From contig WPIO01000044.1 in NCBI GenBank assembly GCA_009760855.2, positions 2,863,393 through 2,927,392 on the forward strand: a DNA stretch of 64,000 nucleotides, written 5' to 3'. The translations under genes and the position numbers were made by a program. Below, in pieces: positions 1-64,000 of the stretch (the first letter of the stretch is position 1; each line of letters starts with the position of its first letter). Below the pieces are notes generated by a model. That model worked only from the letters and a program-made list of their open reading frames with translations, was not told the DNA's origin and ran no database searches. This DNA is from Cristatella mucedo (lineage: Eukaryota > Bryozoa > Phylactolaemata > Cristatellidae).

Positions 1-2230
1 GTTGCAGGTGTGCTCCGGCAATGCGGCCACACACGCAAGGCAACGAGTGCCCAAGGCCCGAGCAGAGCTGGATAGCATGCTCGTTGTTGTAACTTGTATA
101 TTCCAAGTTCCACTTGTAGCATGTTCGTGACCCCCTTCGTGAGTTGGTGTCTCTCGGCAGAAGCTCTCGACTGTGGTGGACGACGACTACGACTAGCCAA
201 GCAGTTACTCAGCTAGCCGGATCTTTTATGGTGTATGCTCATGCTGTTGGATTCGGAGTCGGTACAACGGCGGGACTGTGGAAGCCGACTGACCAACTAA
301 CACGTTTGTTCGTGCTTGCTACGTCGTCTTACGCCCCGATAGTGTACTGTGTATAGGAACCTCATGTAGACTTGTTTAGTTCCCCTGTTGTTGTTGGCGC
401 ATGCGATATTATAAAGAGGTTTGACCTGACGGCCGATCGTCATACCCTAGCTCAGCATATGGCGAGCGGCAGCATGGCCGGAGTATGGCCGGAAATAGCC
501 TCTGACCCCTGGAACTCGGCTACAAAACTGAGCTAGAGGCAGTTGCACTCACGGCTTCGTGCTGTGCTCGCTGCATGCAGGGGATTAGTACCACTGCTGA
601 AAGCTGCCCAGCTGCTCAAACCGTGGCTGCATAGACACAGCCGCAGACACGTGGTACTCAAATCCAACAGCTTGATGTGACCCTGCAGTTAACGAATCGC
701 TACCCGTAACCAACACAGCCACCGACTAAATAAAGACTGTCCCTTTACTCGTTGCAAAACTCCTTGCATAGAATAGTGTGAAAATCCCAGACCGATATTT
801 TATATTAACTGAACAGCTGCATAAGCACCTGAGCGCTCACAAAATACCATTGATAAATGCAGCGAAGACACATCATTAAATAAACTTCTTCCCGACTGCA
901 TTTTACCAGCACAGCATTTCAGCTGCAGTCGAGCTAGTGCCGATTCGTCGGCTGCTCTGCCTGGCCGAGTAAGTGGCATAGATACAGCCGTGAGTTCAAT
1001 GCCACGTGAGGAAATTCAGCTGCTGGAGAAACTTGCCTGTGTCACCCACGACCAGAACAACATGGGCAAACACCAACTGTGCATGTGAATGAGACAGGAG
1101 GTAGCTATCATAGCGTATGCCACCAGACTTCGAACTACCTATTTCAGCAAGGCTGTCTACCACTGTTTACCACTGACGGGCACTTGGGAGGCTTTGGCAT
1201 GACTGCCAAAGCCCTCACTGTGTCAGCTTAGCCAAATGTGCTATACAGGTTTATGCACACTGCATGCAGGCCTGATTGGTCTGCTCCGCTTCCTCTGTGG
1301 GTGTGTTCGAGCCTACCAAGCGCTTGCACGCACTGTCACTTCGCGTGTCCCACCGCCGGTTTGTTCCTTGTCCTCTCAGTGGGTGTCACTTATCTTCAGC
1401 ACCACGTGACATCATCAGGTGACCAAAACCAAGTGCTTTAGGTGCCGCACGTTTAAATTATCTTCTGTGAGCTTTCACTGTACGAGCACATACACCCAAA
1501 GAACAGAGGATGTGCTTCGACAAGCAGCGCAGCAGTAGTCTTCTTCTTCGGTTAGCATCATCAGGGACGGTAAGCTGAGCCTCGGCCTCGAACTGACGCC
1601 AGTGAGCTTACACATTTAAGAAGTGTTTGGAAATAATGCGCATCTAATCTATTTCTTGGGTCTTAACTCGCGTATGGTGCATGAACTTCTTGACCCAGTT
1701 CGTGGTTTCATGAATTGCAGAGGGCAATTCTTTAGTGTTCCCTGCATGTGGGAGTGATAGCCACTAAGGTTATTCTGCTGCTAAATAAATTATGCTTCTA
1801 AAGTAGCAGACAATTTTACTTTGTTGGAGTATAGAAAATGGCTTATAACACGATAGACTCTCTGGTGCTAAAATCTATTAAATAACTTGGCAGACTTGAG
1901 CATATCTTGGCTTTCGGCCGATTGTGGGCAAGCACACTTAGGAAGCCTTGGTAAAATGGTCTGATTTTCTTTCTTTCTTGTGGCCTACATCACCACGATG
2001 GGGAACCCCTTGCATAGAAAGCTTGTGGTATGCAACGAGTCTACTTTTTGGCTAAGACTTTCAGAGGTGGTAATCTAATGACCAATCAGATTTGTAAAGG
2101 GCCTGCATTCATTGAAAAAAGGGTGGGTGACAGCACAGCAGTAGCCAAAGACATACACTCATCAAAGGTCTTGTTCCACTCGGAATGGTAATGCCCATTC
2201 AGGTACCAGCTGATGGCTTTCGATTCGTAG
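1..2230. other. Unassigned sequence at left edge
   Basis: About 2.2 kb, presumably part of ANKIB1 intron 14. I found no match to the conserved Ariadne C-terminal region on the minus strand, no SINE or LINE tail, and no convincing coding frame. Short open frames such as 144-356 (+) have no recognisable motif. Confidence 0.4.
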
Positions 2231-2232
2231 GG

Positions 2233-2342
2233 CCGTGATAGCGCAGGAGGTAATGTGCTAGCTTTTCACGACCAAGGTCGTGGTTTCAAATCCTGCAGAC
2301 GGCTATTCTTAATTGCTAACTGCAAGCATAGGTGATAGCTGT
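2233..2342 (+). mobile_element. SINE A, 3'-truncated copy
   Basis: tRNA-like head: box A-like GATAGCGCAGGAGGTAA, then a CACGACC...GGTCGTGG arm, then box B-like GGTTTCAAATCC (one change from GGTTCGAATCC). Its 3' part is replaced by the oppositely oriented copy at 2343, giving a tail-to-tail pair. Confidence 0.75.
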
Positions 2343-2512
2343 TAAAAAATCTTAGCTGATTTAACGGCCTCATTTGTATAGCAGCAGACAAGCCATACCG
2401 GTTATCACCACCACTTGCAATTGGCAATAAAGGATCGCCCAACTGAAGGATTTTAACCCACGACCTCGGTCGTGAAGAGGGATTACCTACCTCCAGGGCT
2501 ATCATGACCCAG
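2343..2512 (-). mobile_element. SINE A, minus copy
   Basis: Read on the minus strand: a head with CACGACC...GGTCGTGG, a body with GATAGC-like and TTGCTGCTATACAAA-like blocks, and the 3' block GCTGTTnAATCAGCTAA ending at about 2343. It forms an inverted pair with the preceding copy. Confidence 0.75.
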
Positions 2513-2619
2513 TAAAGTCTCTTCAGTTGCTATAAAAATGAGGTTGTTAAATCAGCTAATATTTATCTTTAGCATACAAAAGAATATACGATAAATGTCT
2601 CAGCACTATATGCTTAATG

Positions 2620-3230
2620 CATGTTTAACATCTTGCATACTCTGCAGCCAGGCTTGTCTGACGTGAGCGTTGCAATTGCCACATCTCGCCATTTCTCACA
2701 GACCTGCACTGGCTCCCAGTCAAGCAGCCCATCGACTTCAAGGTTCTGTCATTCCCATTTAGGTCCCTTCAATATTTGGTTCCAGCCTACCTATCAGATT
2801 TACTCCCCCCCCCCCAGGCTAAGCATCGTACTACCAGATTTTCTTAATCGAATCGTTTACCTGCACCTCGTACGAACCTCAAATCCTTTAGAGATCGTAC
2901 CTTTAGTTTGTATGCTCCCAAAGCCTGGAACTCACTTCCGACTGGTATCATGATACCGCTTGAGTTGGTGGCATTTAAAAAGGAACTAAAAAGGCACCTA
3001 TTTATCACAGCATTTAGTGGGTCAGTGTGATTCGTCCTTTGTGTGCTTATGCATGCTGACACTGTGCATGCTGCCACTAACTCATCTCTAACAATATTAT
3101 ACTTTTTGTCATTGAGCATGCTACCACTAACCATTTGATTGTGCTTCCTTTGCAGCTAATGCAAATTGCATAGAAAGAGATTAATTTCTCTGAGGGAGCT
3201 TTAGAGATGTATTAATAATATTATATTTGT
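2620..3230 (+). mobile_element. LINE family 1 3' fragment (CR1/L2-like)
   Basis: Decayed C-terminal ORF2 sequence on the plus strand: DLHWLPVKQxIDFKVLS-like text near 2705-2750 and APKAWNSLP-like text near 2915-2940. It is followed by the family's 3' UTR and hairpin (AGAAAGAGATTAATTTCTCTGAGGG near 3170-3200). Several frame breaks and an internal C13 run near 2807. 5'-truncated, non-functional. Confidence 0.85.
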
Positions 3231-3464
3231 TCTGCAGGTGGATTAAAGCTTAGCGGGAAACATATGCACACTGCATTGGTATTTGTCCTGCAGACGAATA
3301 AGAGCTTACTTTGTCGACCTGGATCTTAGGCACCTGGCTGTTACTTGTTTATTTTAACGGCTTAATTTAAATTTGACTTGGCCTCATTTCTTTTGCCGAG
3401 CAGCCACACGGTCTGACATATAAACTAAGTCTCAGAATCACCTTTACCTCTTTTTTAATCCTAT

Positions 3465-3930
3465 GCGATATTTAAGAAGGCAGACCTAGCTGCGGGACTT
3501 GAGGCATCCTCTAGCAACAGGGCATTTTAGAAAAGAATGCTAAAACTGCTTGCAGAGGCTACAGGAGAGATTCTAGCAGAGCCAATCTTGTGGGAGCTTT
3601 CCAGTTTTTGACTGACACTTTATTTGCCCAAATCTATTAATCTGGATTTATCGGTCATTCGATGTGATAAATTTGGCTGCCATCCAAGTGCAAATATCGG
3701 CAATACAAGCTGTGAGGAAGTTGTGAAAACATTGAAGTGCAGGAAGGCAAGGAGACATCAAAGTGGGAGGGGGTGGGGTGGGATGGGTGAAGGTACAGCT
3801 ATGGGTCGTTTGCACATAAATGAAAGCTTAGATTTTGCTTGGGATTTTACATCACAAAACAGGGGAAGTCTAAACTGTAAAAAGAAGTGAACCAAGCACA
3901 GATCCAAGGGGTATCCCATACTTTACAGGT
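3465..3930 (-). mobile_element. LINE family 1, degenerate RT fragment
   Basis: This stretch aligns block by block with 37430-37830 of the best-preserved family 1 copy: the RGAGCCAATNTTG block, GCCCA..CTA.TAA, TTGGCTGCCATCCA, and GGTACAnCT...TTGTGCTTGG..AT.ACATCA. It is the RT palm region on the minus strand, heavily mutated. Confidence 0.7.
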
Positions 3931-4012
3931 TCTTGTGTGCAGGCATAATCTGCGCTTAGTCAGAGGACCAAGCTCGTTTATGTAAGGAAGCAGAAAGTCA
4001 GCTGAAATTTAC

Positions 4013-61659
<57,647 letters not shown>

Positions 61660-64000
61660 TACTCACCGCCGAGCTCCCTGCAACGAACAAATACGGCAGC
61701 TGCCGCGTCGGCTGGAAGCCCTGCAGACAAAGACAGCAATAGCGAGTGACACACCATTCTGTCCCAGCGGCTGCTACCTACCGCGTAAAAACTTAGCTAA
61801 AGCCCGCTTAGGACAGGTACGTCCAGGTGCGCCACAGTACGTGACATCCACTGAAGCAGCACCAATCTCAGCGGCGATTTACCCGTCGCACACAAGTACA
61901 GCTGAAGTGACTACCACAGGAGCACCTGAGATGAAGGTGGTAACAGATTCTTTGTAATATATTCACTATAAGGCGCGCTGCCTCTTCCCTGAGACTGTGC
62001 CGCTGGGTCGTCGTGGATGAGCTGGGAGAAATAAGAAACTAGCAAACGCAAACGTCGCCGAGCGCTGAGCCAGCCCCCCACACCTGTACTGCTAGCGGTA
62101 GCACACTACAAAATAAACAATGCATTATTATTCTTTTGGTTTCATAAGTTTCACTATTTTTTAAGCGTGCTAAAATTAAAACTTAATTTTGAAATAGTGT
62201 CATTTTTTGCAATCAAAACACAAAAACAAAGCTGCAGGTGCACGAACAGCTGACCTGCCTTGCATATCTAGCTAGCCGCATAGATATTAGGCATGGAAAA
62301 GCAGACCCTCTCTCGTCGACTTGCCAGGATTAATTAAGACTTCATACGACGAGGAGATGAACTTGGGCCATTAAATTGTGTCAAGCCAGGATTCAGTCTA
62401 AATACTGCCTTTCTTCACATATTCTGTGTGTTCATCTCGCGTTAGCATACCCTCTAGTTTCAGCTGCTGAATAAGTACGATAAGTGCACAAGTAAGTTAC
62501 CTCTGACCAAGCCCTTGGGCTTAGCGTAGTAGGGAAGCATGAGGCGCGGACTGTAGCCACAGCGGACATTTGCCGCAGCAGAAAATTGCCACTGCGGAAA
62601 ATTGCCGCAGATTCCGGAAAGCAGCAAATTTCCGTTTCTGAAACACTTTTGCTTGCACATTGAGTCCCACTGACTCCATGATGAATATAAATAAGTTTAC
62701 CCAAATCTCGCGGTCATGCCAATTTATTTGTCATAATTATACAAACAGAACCACGTTTGGCCAGCGATGGTGAAATGGCAGCGCTAGCTAAGTTGGCCGG
62801 TTTATGGTGGATGATTCGTTTTTGGCCTGATTCACGATTACGTGATTAATAGATTGTTTATTTCCAATGCCGTATAAAAACCGTCACCTGAGACAGGCTA
62901 GCAGTGGCGATTCCAGACTCGGCATTGGCATCGGAGCTGATTTGAGCTCTAGGCCACAGAGCTCGCGATGTACGTCGCGGGCCGCTGTTGGACGCTTGTA
63001 ACAATTCGCTGCTGTCAAATAGACTTGTCAACATGGATACGGACTTGATATGTTAAGGTTTGTGAGTTCTTCGTCGCTGCCGTGTTCCTGCGGTGTACCT
63101 CCGTGCATCGGTGCAGCACCTACAAGTAGCTAGCCATGCTACAACGTTCAGGAATCACCGGTATTCATGGCGCGCCAGCTGAGACTAGCGCCGTTGCAAG
63201 CGCTGCGTTTTTGGCCTGATTCTGACCGGACGTGGAAGCCCCACACCCCATTGGTAACAATAGCCACACAGCAAACGTTCATCTTAATAACCGCGTCGCA
63301 AGTCTTTAATGTAATGCAATATCAACTTAGCGCACGATATAACGTAGACAAAAACACCGATCGTGAGATTCCAAGTGCAAGATTAACTACTTAAAAGGCG
63401 CCATATGGCCGACGGCAGCGGTGTTCGCTGCCCCGTCGCCATGCCGGACCAAACAAAGACGTGCGACGCGGTTATAGAGATGTTAGCATTTGTAATGTGA
63501 CCATAATGATGACAAATAAATTCTTATGACATGTTTTTGCTAAACTAATTTTTACACTCTCTGGAATGATTGGGATTCGCCGCGCAGATGAAAGCTTTTC
63601 GGAAGTGGAGAAATAATACTTCCGGAACCTGTGGCAATTGTCGGCTCTGGAAAATGTCCGGGAATCAGGAAATAAGAGTTCCAAGGAAGAAATAGCCCGA
63701 GACTTAATGGCCTTGATCCAATAAGTCTGCCTATCAGAAGTGGGCTGGCGTCAACCGTTTCTGAACGTATTACTTCATAATAAAGGTGTACCCAGGCTAG
63801 GTTCGGTCGGCTGGGACGGGACGGCTGTAATGTGGTAAGGGTCACTGGCTAGGCCGGGGTCTGACCTATGGGTATGGCCGGATGTGTGGTGACGAGAGGT
63901 TACCGTTGCTCTTGGGTAAGGGAGGTTGGCCGAGTAAGTCATTGTGTCGGAGGCTCCCGGTCTTGCCGAGCTATGTGTTGGCTGAATCCGCTTCACAGCC
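61660..64000. other. ANKIB1 5' UTR and upstream flank
   Basis: Contains the 5' UTR and probably the promoter of ANKIB1, but no TATA box or initiator can be placed with confidence on the minus strand. A 16-bp tandem repeat lies at 62562-62609. A TATAAAAA at 62873-62880 reads on the plus strand without a supported gene after it. Short open frames here have no recognised motif. Confidence 0.45.
62562..62609. repeat. 16-bp minisatellite, three units
   Basis: GCGGACATTTGCCGCA, GCAGAAAATTGCCACT and GCGGAAAATTGCCGCA in tandem, followed by a degenerate partial unit. Each unit is near-palindromic (GCGG...CCGC). About 0.9 kb upstream of the ANKIB1 start codon. Confidence 0.85.

Noticed and set aside
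2844-3134. Minus-strand 96-codon frame
   Set aside because: Antisense shadow of the LINE family 1 ORF2 end. The same happens at 15530-15796, 36764-37072 and 59092-59355.
62860-63130. Solo LTR or plus-strand promoter suggested by TATAAAAA at 62873
   Set aside because: No matching second LTR, primer-binding site, polypurine tract or target duplication could be found in the window.

Overview
The window is animal nuclear DNA. It holds one long, intron-rich gene on the minus strand, buried in transposable-element debris. The gene is an ANKIB1 orthologue (ankyrin repeat and IBR domain-containing E3 ubiquitin ligase). I can place 14 coding exons between 61659 (start codon) and 4013. They join in frame without a stop into 681 codons. 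The gene runs off the left edge before its C-terminal part is reached. All splice junctions are GT-AG and introns range from 78 bases to about 14.3 kb. The species cannot be named. ANKIB1 orthology, tRNA-derived SINEs and CR1/L2-like LINEs point to an invertebrate metazoan with a repeat-rich genome. I see no prokaryotic operon, CRISPR array or bacterial defence system.

Layout, right to left along the gene. 61660-64000 is upstream flank with the 5' UTR and no second gene that I can support. Exon 1 (61472-61659) gives the N-terminus and the first ankyrin segment. Intron 1 (47155-61471) is filled with LINE and SINE copies and long (CA)n, (CT)n and (GT)n tracts. Exons 2-4 (46941-47154, 46797-46853, 42743-42868) finish the ankyrin region. 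Exon 5 (42551-42601) is a short linker. Exons 6-7 (35110-35227, 33986-34185) encode the conserved segment before the RBR module. Exons 8-9 (30762-30850, 21815-21959) encode RING1, exons 10-11 (19645-19826, 10805-10893) the IBR, and exons 12-13 (10596-10726, 10230-10451) RING2 with its catalytic cysteine. Exon 14 (4013-4243) starts the Ariadne-like helical region.

Mobile elements. LINE family 1 (CR1/L2-like) dominates. Its 3' end is a GCGCC hairpin followed by (ATT)n. LINE family 2 is related, but its 3' end runs into ATTACATT. A third, degenerate retroelement carries an ORF1-like region with two CCHC zinc knuckles, and an RT remnant lies beyond a LINE copy inserted next to it. There are two tRNA-derived SINE families. 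SINE B ends in the same 3' tail as LINE family 1, so it probably borrows that LINE's machinery. Four DNA-element-like structures stand out: a 173-bp pogo/Tigger-type MITE with TA target sites; a 731-bp GGACATTCCCC inverted-repeat element with an 8-bp target duplication and TTTAGGG-like repeats inside; a roughly 0.8-kb foldback; and a satellite-like array of about 170-bp units whose orientation flips.

The most biologically suggestive points are two. Introns 2 and 12 are both multiples of three and stop-free in the reading frame, so retention would insert residues into the ankyrin region or the middle of RING2. The SINE B/LINE tail sharing, including a conserved hairpin, is the other.
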